From an uncultured bacterium (GTDB taxonomy: Bacteria > Patescibacteriota > Minisyncoccia > Phycocordibacterales > UBA9973): 47,897 nt of DNA. The stretch covers positions 1 to 47,897 of the forward strand of contig CAIQAL010000026.1 in assembly GCA_903869825.1 (NCBI GenBank), given 5' to 3'. Shown here one piece after another: positions 1 through 9,800 of the stretch. Positions within the stretch are counted from its first letter, which is position 1, and each line of letters starts with the position of its first letter. A program made the position numbers and the translations under genes. Below the pieces are notes generated by a model that was not told the DNA's origin, made no database searches, and saw only the letters and a list, made by a program, of their open reading frames with translations.

Positions 1-242
1 ATTTCATAAATAACAGCAACTAAAAAAAATAAAATTACAGAAGAAAAAAAAGCACTATATAAATATTGTATTCCATCAAATTCACGTCCTGTTGGATGAT
101 AGATAGATACTAATATGAAAATTAATGTAATAAAAAAAACAAAAGTACATATTGATAATATTACATAAAAAACTAAACGGCTCATTATTTTCTTTTCGTT
201 AATTATTAAATTATCATTGCTAATTTCTGTTATATTTTCCAT
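1..242 (-). CDS. Partial hypothetical membrane protein, truncated by the left window edge
   Basis: Reverse-strand ATG at 242..240 opens MENITEISNDNLIINEKKIMSRLVFYVILSICTFVFFITLIFILVSIYHPTGREFDGIQYLYSAFFSSVILFFLVAVIYE with no stop to position 1; two hydrophobic segments; TATAAT 6 nt upstream. Not in the supplied ORF track. Confidence 0.6.
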   Translation of the reverse strand, partial: MENITEISNDNLIINEKKIMSRLVFYVILSICTFVFFITLIFILVSIYHPTGREFDGIQYLYSAFFSSVILFFLVAVIYE

Positions 243-248
243 ATTATA

Positions 249-254
249 ATTATA
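249..254 (-). promoter_or_regulatory. -10 element (TATAAT) 6 nt upstream of the ATG at 242
   Basis: Reverse strand reads AGTTATAAT-TATAAT-ATG; spacer 243..248. Confidence 0.45.
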
Positions 255-308
255 ACTTATTGTCATATAATTTTAAAACCTTAAATCCTCTTATATTCTC
301 TACAATCT

Positions 309-337
309 GGTTCCAATGGCATCCCACTTGGGTCACA
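309..337. repeat. 29-bp direct repeat copy 1, GGTTCCAATGGCATCCCACTTGGGTCACA
   Basis: Identical to 1151..1179 by direct reading. Confidence 0.9.
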
Positions 338-373
338 GATTGCTAGATTCTTTCATAAAATGCTTAGCGTTTA

Positions 374-1099
374 TTATTTTTCTTTCAATTTTTTTCTAAA
401 GTCAAATATTCTACTTTCTGCTTGTGAAGAATTGTAGTCTTTGTAAATTTCTATATCTTTTTGTTTTGGTATAAAAAAATGAAATTGCCTCTTCTGTGTA
501 TCAAAAAAAACTTTTGTATCATGACCTGCAAGTTTAGGACCCGTCGCCACATCAGGGTAAAATCCAAGCACGGGTGTTAAAGTCTCTCGTAAATTAAGGA
601 TAGAACTTTCATATTCTTTTAAGTCATCATTGTCATTGTTTCCACCAAAAACCAAGGAATCAATCGTTCCTTCTTCACACATGGAAACAAATTCTTTTAC
701 TTGTCGTGACAAAGTTTCTAAAAAAATTTTATCATTTTTTATGGCGTCCGTTTCCTGGTGTGTTAGGATTGAAATATTCTCACCAGTTTCTTTATCTGTG
801 CCAACCAAAACCACCCCAGTGCAATTTAGATATTTTTCCGAAAATTTGTTTTGTTCATTAATCTCAGAAATAGACCAATTCCCATCTTTATTACTCAGGA
901 TGTGGTTTTTTGCATAATATTCCGTCTTTCCACGCCACTTTATGTCTTGTGAATTCTTTTTTAATTTCTCAGTTCTCCCTGACAGATCATCATAGTTTAG
1001 AACATCATATATATCTAAACAAATTTGAATTGAATGCATTCCTTCTTTTAAGTGTTTAAACTTTTCCTTATTTAAAATGTGAAATTTTTCCATTTTCAT
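374..1099 (-). CDS. Hypothetical protein (241 aa)
   Basis: Complete ORF with ATG; TGGTATAAT 6 nt upstream of the start; no recognised family. Confidence 0.65.
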   Translation of the reverse strand: MKMEKFHILNKEKFKHLKEGMHSIQICLDIYDVLNYDDLSGRTEKLKKNSQDIKWRGKTEYYAKNHILSNKDGNWSISEINEQNKFSEKYLNCTGVVLVGTDKETGENISILTHQETDAIKNDKIFLETLSRQVKEFVSMCEEGTIDSLVFGGNNDNDDLKEYESSILNLRETLTPVLGFYPDVATGPKLAGHDTKVFFDTQKRQFHFFIPKQKDIEIYKDYNSSQAESRIFDFRKKLKEK

Positions 1100-1105
1100 G
1101 ATTAG

Positions 1106-1114
1106 ATTATACCA
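1106..1114 (-). promoter_or_regulatory. Extended -10 (TGgTATAAT) 6 nt upstream of the ATG at 1099
   Basis: Reverse strand TTGGTATAATCTAATCATG. Confidence 0.6.
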
Positions 1115-1150
1115 AAATTAATAAAAAAGTCTTTAATTGACTATAAATGA

Positions 1151-1179
1151 GGTTCCAATGGCATCCCACTTGGGTCACA
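1151..1179. repeat. 29-bp direct repeat copy 2
   Basis: Identical to 309..337. Confidence 0.9.
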
Positions 1180-1195
1180 CAGGGTCGCAGGCCTA

Positions 1196-1204
1196 TGTTA
1201 TAAT
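1196..1204 (+). promoter_or_regulatory. Extended -10 (TGtTATAAT) 6 nt upstream of the ATG at 1211
   Basis: CTATGTTATAATTCATTTATG. Confidence 0.6.
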
Positions 1205-1210
1205 TCATTT

Positions 1211-1600
1211 ATGCTACTAAAAATCGTATGCAATTTTTTTGCTGGGATTGTTGTCGGGTTTGTTTTGGAGTTTCTGTTTCGTTCAATAGAACACAAAAGA
1301 GTAGTTATCCCAAAATTGATAGACATCCAAATGTACGCTTTGATAGGAGCATTTCTGGTTTTTATCTACTACCTCAATATAAATATAATTTATAAATTAG
1401 CACTTATCTTTATCATTCCCACCTGCGTCGAATTTTTGACTGGGTATATTTATCTAAAAATATTCAGAGTCAATCTCTGGAATTATGCTCATCAAAAATA
1501 TAACTTCTTAGGGCTTGTATGTCCTTTATTTTCTTTTTTCTGGTTTATCATTTCTATTGCTTATTATTTCTTTGTCTTACCCAATATTTTAAATTTTTAG
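1211..1600 (+). CDS. Integral membrane protein, putative ABC-transporter permease (CmpB-like, PF06541-like)
   Basis: Four or more TM segments; C-terminal motif NLWNYAHQKYNFLGLVCPLFSFFW resembles the W.Y....FN..G.IC...S..W signature of that family. Confidence 0.55.
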   Translation: MLLKIVCNFFAGIVVGFVLEFLFRSIEHKRVVIPKLIDIQMYALIGAFLVFIYYLNINIIYKLALIFIIPTCVEFLTGYIYLKIFRVNLWNYAHQKYNFLGLVCPLFSFFWFIISIAYYFFVLPNILNF

Positions 1601-1606
1601 CAAGGA

Positions 1607-2296
1607 TTACTCCCCTATCTCAAGGATTACGATTCGGTGATCGGAAAATTTATCTTTCAAATCAGAGGCTAAAGTTACAGCTGAATTTAAAATATTTTTG
1701 GTAATGATGTAGTCCAATCTTTTGTTTATCGTAGTGTTAGTATTAATTTCAAGTAAATCAATATAGTCGTTTTCTTTTATTCCGAAATACGGAGGGGCAT
1801 TATTCTCAAAATTAAAATCTCCGGCAATAATTTTTTTATCCGCTAGATTTTCAATCCGATTGTATATCTCATTCAATTGATTTGTTCGTATTTGCTGATA
1901 GTGTTTGTGAGTATAGGCATTGGCAGAAAGTAGATGGGTATTGGTGATAATGTATTTTTCATTTTTCACATTTACTGTGGCATATTGGAATGCTTTGCCG
2001 TAGAGTTTATCCAAAATTGCAAAGGAAAATAAATTTCCTTGCTTATTGAATGTCTTTCCAACACTACCCTCAAGTGGGTACTTAGACAACATTAAAAGAT
2101 TTTTATAATAGTGTGAATGAGGATAAAAACGGAACAAAAATTCGGTTAGAAAATCTGCATCTTTTTTGAAGAAAATTTCTTGCAAACAAACGATATCAGG
2201 TTTTAGGTCAAAGATTATTCCACAAATGAAAACCAACCTTATTTTTCTCGTTGCAGACCAAGGTGCTAAATAACAATTCCAGGACAAGATTTTCAT
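1607..2296 (-). CDS. Endonuclease/exonuclease/phosphatase (EEP) family protein
   Basis: MKILSWNCYL..., DIVCLQEIF, NTHLLSA, AGDFNFE, RLDYIIT, SDHRIVILEI motifs. Confidence 0.85.
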   Translation of the reverse strand: MKILSWNCYLAPWSATRKIRLVFICGIIFDLKPDIVCLQEIFFKKDADFLTEFLFRFYPHSHYYKNLLMLSKYPLEGSVGKTFNKQGNLFSFAILDKLYGKAFQYATVNVKNEKYIITNTHLLSANAYTHKHYQQIRTNQLNEIYNRIENLADKKIIAGDFNFENNAPPYFGIKENDYIDLLEINTNTTINKRLDYIITKNILNSAVTLASDLKDKFSDHRIVILEIGE

Positions 2297-2302
2297 ATAG
2301 GT

Positions 2303-2311
2303 ATTATAACA
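2303..2311 (-). promoter_or_regulatory. Extended -10 (TGtTATAAT) 6 nt upstream of the ATG at 2296
   Basis: Reverse strand AATGTTATAATACCTATATGAAA. Confidence 0.6.
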
Positions 2312-2426
2312 TTAAACCATATTTTCCAATCTCAATTTACCGAACACAAAAATGAAATAAACATTTTAAACAATGGTAATTATTCTTTTAGAAAGTAGGG
2401 TAACTTTGAGCTAGCAACATCCTTTT

Positions 2427-2453
2427 TTGCTTCGCACCAGTCCCGTGAAGCAA
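2427..2453. other. Inverted repeat / hairpin upstream of the surface protein gene
   Basis: TTGCTTC (2427-2433) pairs with GAAGCAA (2447-2453). Confidence 0.4.
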
Positions 2454-2488
2454 GGCGTTTGGTATTATTAATTAATCAATTATTAAAA

Positions 2489-4040
2489 ATGAAAAAAATT
2501 ATTATATCACTTAGCTCACTGGCTCTTATCACAATGCTCTCCCTGACAGGATTTAACGGAACGAAAATTGTGCAAGCAGCTACTCCCATTTTGACTAATA
2601 TCTCAGTTACCCCAGCTGCTCCAATAATAAACACTGGTGGAACGGTACAATTAACAGCTACTCCGCTTGATCAAAATGGCCAGCCGTTTGTAGGAGCCAC
2701 AGTAACATTTTCTTCTAGCGACACGAGCATCGCCACGGTAAATTCGAGCACCGGGCTTGTACCAGGTGTTGCAGTCGGTTCTGCCGGAATTGATGCAGTA
2801 GCAGAAGCCGGAGGAATAACGGTTGGGGCTGCATCATTGGTGACTGTTGAAAATACAGCGACTCCAGTTCTCACAAGTGTCATCGTTACACCAGACTCAT
2901 CTTCAATCGCAGCTGGTGGAACAGTCCAGCTAAGTGCTTCTCCAAAAGATGAGAATGGATTGGCCTTTAGCGTAGCAACGACTACGTTTGCATCCAATAA
3001 TACTGCTTTTGCGACAGTGGATAGTTCTACCGGACTCGTGACCGGAGTTGCCGTCGGAACTGCAACAATCACTGCCACTTCAGTTAGTGGAAGTACTACT
3101 GTCACTGGCACTGCGACGGTTGCGGTGACGACTGGTGGTGGCGGAGGTAGTGGAAACATGCCACCCGTTATTTCCGGAATAACAGCTCCAACAGTTCTCA
3201 ATGTTGGACAAAACCGGAACTTGGTCAATAATAGCGTCAGATCCACAAAACGGAAGTCTCACCTATTCTGTTAACTGGGGAGATAATGCTCCAGCCCCGC
3301 TCGCAACGCTCTCCCCAATTCAGACAACGACCTTCACACATTCCTATGAAACTGCGGGAAATTACACTATCACGTTCACTGTTACAGATAGTCTCGGGCT
3401 TACTGCCACCTCAACAGTTACAGTCGAAATCGGTAGCGGAAACGGCGGAGGAGGTGGATCAGACATAGGAATGATTAGTGGCAAAACTTACAACGACTTA
3501 AATGGAAATGAAATGAAAGACGCTGTCGAACCGGGCATCGCTGGATTTACGATTAATCTCTACAATGTTCCTGATTGGTCCGGACCAAATAATGTTGCTC
3601 CGATTATGACAACCACTACTGATGCTTCAGGAAATTATTCCTTTAGCGGTCTAGCCGACGGAACCTACAGTATCGAAGAAATAAATATGGCTCCCTGGCA
3701 TCAAGATACTGCTGACTACTCCCCGGTTGTTATTTCAAATGGCGAGGTAATAACCAATATGGACTTTGCTAATTCGCAAGTTGATACAACAACAATAAGT
3801 AGTGGTGGTGGAAGAAGAGGCTTCTTCTTTAATCAAGGGAAAGAAAGCAGTAATAATCAGAAAACGACTACTCATAGTCAGAGTGTCTCCACTGCCACAA
3901 CAAGCGATAATAGTGTTGTAGTTGCAGCAGCAGACAACAACTCTCCAGTAGGAAGTAGTGTTGCTTCCGGCAGAGATAGTGGCCGTGGAAATAGCGGACG
4001 AAACAATGGTTATGGTAACGGAAAGGGTCGTGGCCATTAA
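2489..4040 (+). pseudogene. Secreted surface protein with BIG2-like Ig repeats, a PKD-like domain and an SdrD_B/Cna-B-like domain; single-base frameshift near 3210-3213
   Basis: ORFs 2459..3274 and 3201..4040 join into one protein (…TVLNVGQ|TGTWSIIASDPQNGSLTYSVNWGDNA…) if one A is removed from AAAA at 3210-3213; signal peptide MKKIIISLSSLALITMLSLTGF; SGKTYNDLNGNEMKDAVEPGIAGFTINLYN. Confidence 0.75.
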
Positions 4041-4094
4041 TAAAAATAATTCTTGAAATTGTAACTTGAAAAAATAAATATTGGCACTTGTAAG

Positions 4095-4124
4095 AACCAC
4101 CCGCAAAATGGGTGGTTGGTTTTT
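4095..4124 (+). terminator. Intrinsic terminator
   Basis: AACCACCC-gcaaaat-GGGTGGTT followed by GGTTTTT. Confidence 0.75.
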
Positions 4125-4153
4125 GTCAATTTGAAAACAAACCAAAAATTTTG

Positions 4154-4159
4154 TATAAT
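4154..4159 (+). promoter_or_regulatory. -10 (TATAAT) 9 nt upstream of the ATG at 4169
   Basis: TTTTGTATAATCAAAAATACATG. Confidence 0.5.
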
Positions 4160-4168
4160 CAAAAATAC

Positions 4169-4939
4169 ATGGAAAATACTCAAAAAGTTCAAATTGTAAT
4201 CTTGGCTGCCGGTAAAGGAACAAGGATGAAATCGGAAGACCCGAAAGCATTAGCAATGCTCTCAGGAAAACCATTACTGGAGCACATTCTTGATACTGTA
4301 GAGAGTCTCCATTTCGAACTCAAACCAGTGATTGTGGTTGGATACAAAAAAGAAAGAATTTTTGAAATATTTGGTACTGGCCATAACTACGCTCACCAAG
4401 CAGAACAACTTGGAACCGGTCACGCTCTCCGCAACGCCAAAAACAATACCGCAAAAGATCACAAAATTGTTTTTGTTATTTCAAACGATCAACCATTAAT
4501 TTCAAAAGAAACAATCCTAAAAATCATAAAGATTCACCAAGAAAAAAAAGCGGTTATCACGATGGGTACGATTATTTTACCTGATTTTAAAGAATGGCGC
4601 CAAGGAGCCTACTATTTAGGTAGAGTAATGCGAGATGAAAATGGAAAAGTAATTGGGATTACCGAATACAAGGATGCCACTGAAAAAGAACGGGAAATTA
4701 AAGAAATCAACCCAGCCATTTACGCATTTGACGCAGACTGGCTTTGGAAAAATATCGACAAGATAAAAAACAAAAACGTAGCCAAAGAATATTATTTGAC
4801 CGATTTGATAAAATTAGCCTGCCAAGAAAAGAAATTAGTCGAAGCTGTTCCTGTCGAAAATATTTTAGAAATTTTCCAGCCAAATTCAAATGAAGAACTT
4901 TCCACTTTGGAACACCTGCTTGAAACAAAATTTTTTTAA
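4169..4939 (+). CDS. Sugar-phosphate nucleotidyltransferase, GlmU N-terminal-like (no left-handed beta-helix acetyltransferase domain)
   Basis: [36 protein letters not shown] motifs; start moved from 4112 to the internal ATG. Confidence 0.85.
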   Translation: MENTQKVQIVILAAGKGTRMKSEDPKALAMLSGKPLLEHILDTVESLHFELKPVIVVGYKKERIFEIFGTGHNYAHQAEQLGTGHALRNAKNNTAKDHKIVFVISNDQPLISKETILKIIKIHQEKKAVITMGTIILPDFKEWRQGAYYLGRVMRDENGKVIGITEYKDATEKEREIKEINPAIYAFDADWLWKNIDKIKNKNVAKEYYLTDLIKLACQEKKLVEAVPVENILEIFQPNSNEELSTLEHLLETKFF

Positions 4940-4999
4940 GAATGTATTTATATAAAGTAGATTATAATTAATTTCCCCAAAAGGGATAGAAAAAAAAAT

Positions 5000-6223
5000 A
5001 TGAACAATCCGTTTCAGAATGCACTCACTCAGTTAAACAAGGTCGCAACCGTAAAAAACTTTGGTGAAAAATTATTTACCGAACTTTCGCAACCAGACCG
5101 CGATGTCCGTGTTTCAATCCCGGTGAGTATGGACGACGGTTCTCTCCGAATCTTCGAAGGATACCGGGTGGAATACAATAATGTTTTAGGACCCTACAAA
5201 GGAGGAATCCGCTACCACCAAGACACCGAAATCAACGAGGTAAAGGCACTCGCCTTCTGGATGACAATCAAATGCGCCGTAGCAGGAATTCCGATGGGTG
5301 GAGGAAAAGGTGGAATCACCGTTGATCCGAAAAGCCTTTCCAAGGCCGAACTTGAGAAACTATCCCGAGGTTGGGTAAAAAAATTAGCTGATATTTTGGG
5401 ACCAAAGAAAGACGTGCCGGCACCAGACGTAAATACCACCCCCGAGATAATGGATTGGATGAGCGACGAATTTGAAAAAATTACTGGCGATAAAACAAGA
5501 GCAACTTTTACCGGAAAACCAATTGAGAAAGGCGGTTCGGAAGGGCGTGGTCCTGCCACCGGTCTTGGTGGATTTTATGTTTTGAACTCTCTTCGAGCAC
5601 AGCTAGGACTGCCGGAAAAATGTAAGGTGGTGGTACAAGGTTTCGGGAACGTCGGACTAAATGCAGCAGAAATTTTTATTGCCCACGGTCACTCTGTTAT
5701 TGCAATCTCCGATTCGAAAGGCGGAGTATACAACGAGAGCGGTCTTGATTTGGAGAAACTTAAAGAACATAAAAAAAGTACCGGCATGCTTGCTGGCTTT
5801 CCAGGGAGTAAAGATATTACGAATGAAGAACTTTTGGAAACTAAATGCGATTTGTTAATACCGGCTGCTTTTGAAAATCAGATCACCGAGAAAAATGCCG
5901 AAAAAATTAGTACAAAAGTAATTTTGGAATTGGCAAACGGTCCGGTCACTCCTGAGGCTGATGATGTTTTATTTGAAAAAGGAATCGCGATAATCCCCGA
6001 TGTTTTGGCAAACTCTGGTGGAGTTACTGTTTCCTATTTTGAATGGGATCAAAATCTAAAGGGTGAACATTGGACCGAAAAAGAAGTTTTCGACAAATTG
6101 TTTAAGAAAATGAATGACTCAGCTCAAGAAACACATAAGAGAGGAAAAGAATACTCTACCGACCTACGCCGCGGAGCCTTTATTTTGGCACTTGAAAGAA
6201 TCAAAGAAAAAATGCAGTTTTAA
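5000..6223 (+). CDS. gdhA: Glu/Leu/Phe/Val dehydrogenase (glutamate dehydrogenase)
   Basis: GPYKGGIRYH, MGGGKGGI, PAPDVNT, VVQGFGNVG motifs; full length. Confidence 0.92.
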   Translation: MNNPFQNALTQLNKVATVKNFGEKLFTELSQPDRDVRVSIPVSMDDGSLRIFEGYRVEYNNVLGPYKGGIRYHQDTEINEVKALAFWMTIKCAVAGIPMGGGKGGITVDPKSLSKAELEKLSRGWVKKLADILGPKKDVPAPDVNTTPEIMDWMSDEFEKITGDKTRATFTGKPIEKGGSEGRGPATGLGGFYVLNSLRAQLGLPEKCKVVVQGFGNVGLNAAEIFIAHGHSVIAISDSKGGVYNESGLDLEKLKEHKKSTGMLAGFPGSKDITNEELLETKCDLLIPAAFENQITEKNAEKISTKVILELANGPVTPEADDVLFEKGIAIIPDVLANSGGVTVSYFEWDQNLKGEHWTEKEVFDKLFKKMNDSAQETHKRGKEYSTDLRRGAFILALERIKEKMQF

Positions 6224-6228
6224 TTTTG

Positions 6229-6301
6229 TGCGCGATACAGGATTCGAACCTGTGACCTACCCCACGTCAAGGGGTCGCTCTACCAACTGAGCTAACCGCG
6301 C
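6229..6301 (-). tRNA. tRNA-Val (anticodon GAC)
   Basis: Reverse strand GCGCGGTTAGCTCAGTTGGTAGAGCGACCCCTTGACGTGGGGTAGGTCACAGGTTCGAATCCTGTATCGCGC folds as a cloverleaf; loop TTGACGT. Confidence 0.93.
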
Positions 6302-6341
6302 ATAATATTTCGTTACCTACCAAAACAGCTAACCGCACGTA

Positions 6342-6758
6342 CTATTTCTTATTTTTTCGTTTAAATAATTTTTGAGCTACAAAAAAAATAACAACTACTC
6401 CAAGGAAAATTCCTGTCCCATAAATAAAATTGGTACTAAAAAAAGATGGATGCAATTTTTTTTCAATGCTTCTAACATAGGTCGGATTGATAACAAGTCG
6501 AGTCGCTCCATCTTTAGTAACATAATATGGCACGGTTACTGTATTACCATCATTAGATGCAGTGATATCATACCTGGTCGCACTGCCAAGTTTAAATTGA
6601 ATTTCCCCAGCACTATTTGTAACCCCGGAAGCATCTGATGGTTTTATAGAAACATGAGCTCCCTCGGTTGGATTACTTTTACTATCAAGTACAACCACTG
6701 TAAGCGTCGCTGACTGGTTTAGCACCGTGTCGTTTTTTATGTTTGTGGAATTTTCCAT
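6342..6758 (-). CDS. Ig-like/carboxypeptidase-regulatory-like domain protein with a C-terminal TM anchor
   Basis: TLTVVVLDSKSNPTEGAHVSIKPSDASGVTNSAGEIQFKL; C-terminal GTGIFLGVVVIFFVAQKLFKRKNKK. Confidence 0.7.
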   Translation of the reverse strand: MENSTNIKNDTVLNQSATLTVVVLDSKSNPTEGAHVSIKPSDASGVTNSAGEIQFKLGSATRYDITASNDGNTVTVPYYVTKDGATRLVINPTYVRSIEKKLHPSFFSTNFIYGTGIFLGVVVIFFVAQKLFKRKNKK

Positions 6759-6768
6759 TTGTTTTTAG

Positions 6769-6777
6769 ATTATAGCA
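6769..6777 (-). promoter_or_regulatory. Extended -10 (TGcTATAAT) 10 nt upstream of the ATG at 6758
   Basis: Reverse strand AATGCTATAATCTAAAAACAAATG. Confidence 0.5.
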
Positions 6778-6800
6778 TTATAATTAATAATACTAAACTA

Positions 6801-9800
6801 TTAAATTTTTCGCTTTATTTTAGGAGGCAATATTTTCTCTTGGGGGATTTCTATTTCTTCTTTTTTCTTTCGACGACGTCGAAGATACAATATGACTCCC
6901 CCCAAAATGATAGCCATGGTACCAACTAAAGTAATAACATATAACATTATTTTTTTATCTTTATTAGCAATTTTCATCTCCGGGAAAATTGGAATTTTGG
7001 GATTTTCAATCGGCGTAGCTCTAGCTTCATTTTTATTCATTCCGATATCAGGAATTGTTGAATTAGAATTAGTCAAAATATTTGAATTCCCAGGTGAAAC
7101 TTTTTTCACATTCTTGCCCAATTTTGTATTTTTAATATTTTCTTTTCCTTTAGTCAAATTATCAGTCGCCTGTTCTACTGGTGGTATTTGAATTAGGTTT
7201 GGGTTTGGAATTTGAGGTAATCCTGGATTAATATAAACTCCTCCTCCTCCACTGCCGCCGCCACTCGGTGGAACAACATTCGGTGGTAAAGTCGCGTTCG
7301 TCGCATTCACCACACTCTGTCCAATCGCATTCACTGCACTGACTCGAAAATCATAAGTCAGATTATTGGTCAACCCAGTCACTGTCGCACTAATCGCTGT
7401 CGAGGTGCCATCAGCAAAAACTAACCAATTGGAATCTGTCGCCAATTTGTATTCAATCACATAATCGGTAATCGGACTGCCCCCATCATTGGTCGGAGCA
7501 ATCCAAGAGAGAGCAACTTGTTCATCTCCCGGCACTGCTGAAACTCCCGTCGGGGCATCAGGAACGGTAACCGGAGTCACTTCATTGGAAGGTGCAGAAG
7601 AAATACTGGTTCCGATAATATTGGTTGCTTGCACGGTAAAATTATAAGTAATGCCATTTGTTAAACCAAGAACGACGATCGGAGAAGCACTGCCAGTACC
7701 GATAATTCCTCCCGGATTGGAAGTGACAACATAACCTGTGATGGGACTGCCCCCATTAAAGGCTGGTACCGTAAAAGAAACACTGGCTTGCGTATTGCTT
7801 GCTGTAGCTGTGCCAATAGTCGGAGGATCTGGAAAGGTTGCCACCGCAGTAAATGATTGAAAAGCGCTGGATGATTCTGAACCATATAAAACTTTAATAT
7901 GGAAAAAATAGTTTCCAGGAATTAATACATCTGAATTTATCGTTTCATAATAATCATGCCCTGGTTGAATAAGCGTTGCACCTGATCCACTAGAGACATC
8001 ATCTCCCCCACCACACAGATTTAATTCTCCATCCGTAACACAGTATGAATAATGATATTCGTATTGGCTGGAACCTTCATTTTTTATATGTATTTGCGTC
8101 CCAATACTTGCAACCGTTAAATCAGGGAAACCTTCAATCGACACATGAGCTGGCTCACCTGGAGTAGCAGTAGTGGTTGCACTTGGAATACTTTGACCAA
8201 TAATATTTACCGCTCGCACTCTAAAATCATACGAAGCGCCATTGGACAAACCCGTCACTATGGCAGTCGTATTAATATTTGTGCCCTCAGCAAAAACTGC
8301 CCAAGTGCCGCCAACGGTTAATTGATATTCAATAATATAATCCATGACAGCAGAACCCCCGGTCTCAATCGGAGCGGACCAAGACAAACCGACACTACTT
8401 CCCAAAACAGTGGAAGCAAGATTGATTGGCGGACCTGGTTCGGTAGATAGCTTGACTGAATTTGAAGGTGATGATGCTGGCCCCGTTCCTACTGCATTCG
8501 TGGCCGTCACTGTAAATGTATAAGTATTGCCATTGGTCAAACCCGTCACCACGATTGGCGAAGCATTGCCCGTGGCAAAATGACCATCATTTGAAGTAAC
8601 AACGTAGCTAGTAATCGGAGTTCCTCCGTCAAAAGCAGGCGCAGAAAAAGAAACTGTTGCTTGTTTATTTCCTTCCACCGCCGAGACTGTCGTCGGCGCA
8701 TTTGGCACTGTCACCGGAGTAACCGCAACAGAAGGATCCGACGGAGCGCTGTCTCCTACTGCGTTGGTAGCAACCACTCGAAAAGTATAAGCTGTGCCAT
8801 TGGCCAAACCCGTCACCACAATCGGAGAAGCATTCCCCGTCGCCGTGTGATTATCTGGACTGGAAGTGACTGTATAACCATTGATAGTACTTCCGCCATT
8901 AAATCCTGGAGGAGTAAAAACAACTGAGACTTGCGCATTACTTGGAGTGGCAATACCGATCGTCGGTGCATCCGGCACCGTTACCGGCATAGCATTCGTT
9001 TCCACACTTGGACTCCCTGGACCGACATCGTTTACTGTTCGAATTCTAAAATCATAGGATGAACCATTTAGAAGTCCAATCACCGTCGCTGATGGCAGAG
9101 GAGAAATAGGATGAGCAGAAATTAACCAATCCAAACTACTAGAAAGTTTGTATTCAACAACATAGTCGGTAATTGGTGAACCGCCATTCCAGAGAGGGGG
9201 CGTCCAAGATAAATCAACTTTCGCATTTCCAGCGAGAGCAATTGGTAAAATCGGCGCATCGGGAATAGTGGCTGGTGTCACTGAGTTAGATGAATCGGAA
9301 TCAGGACCAGTACCAGCAGCATTAGTTGCTTTAACCGTAAAAGTATACGCAGTGCCATTGGTAAGTCCACTCACCACAATCGGAGAAGTGCCACCTATCC
9401 CTGTATGATTATCCGGGTTGGAAGTGACAGTGTAATTGGTAATGGTAGAACCACCATTGGAAATTGGAGGAATAAAAGCAACCGAAGCTTGCAAATTACC
9501 TCGCAGGGCTGTGCCAATAATCGGTGCGCCAGGAATGGTGATCGGAATAGCCGTCGCGGGAATACTTGGATCACTTGACCCTGCAATATTTACCGCTTTG
9601 ATTCTGAAATCATAAGACAAACCATTGGTGAGTCCAGTCACAATCGCTGAAGGCACAACAGAAGCATCATGGTCAAAAGTGGACCAATTCACGAGTTCAC
9701 TTGAAAGTTTAAATTGAACTACATAATCCGTAATCGGTGAACCGCCATCAAAAGCCGGTGCAGTCCAAGCTAAAGAAATTCGAGCATCACCGACCGTTGT

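Noticed and set aside
2671-3246. 191-aa antisense ORF opposite the Ig-like surface gene
   Set aside because: Mirror of a Thr/Ser/Val-rich coding frame; composition (PPPPPVVTATVAVPVTVV) is typical of antisense artefacts.
4112-4939. Full bifunctional GlmU
   Set aside because: Only the nucleotidyltransferase half is present; no hexapeptide-repeat acetyltransferase domain.
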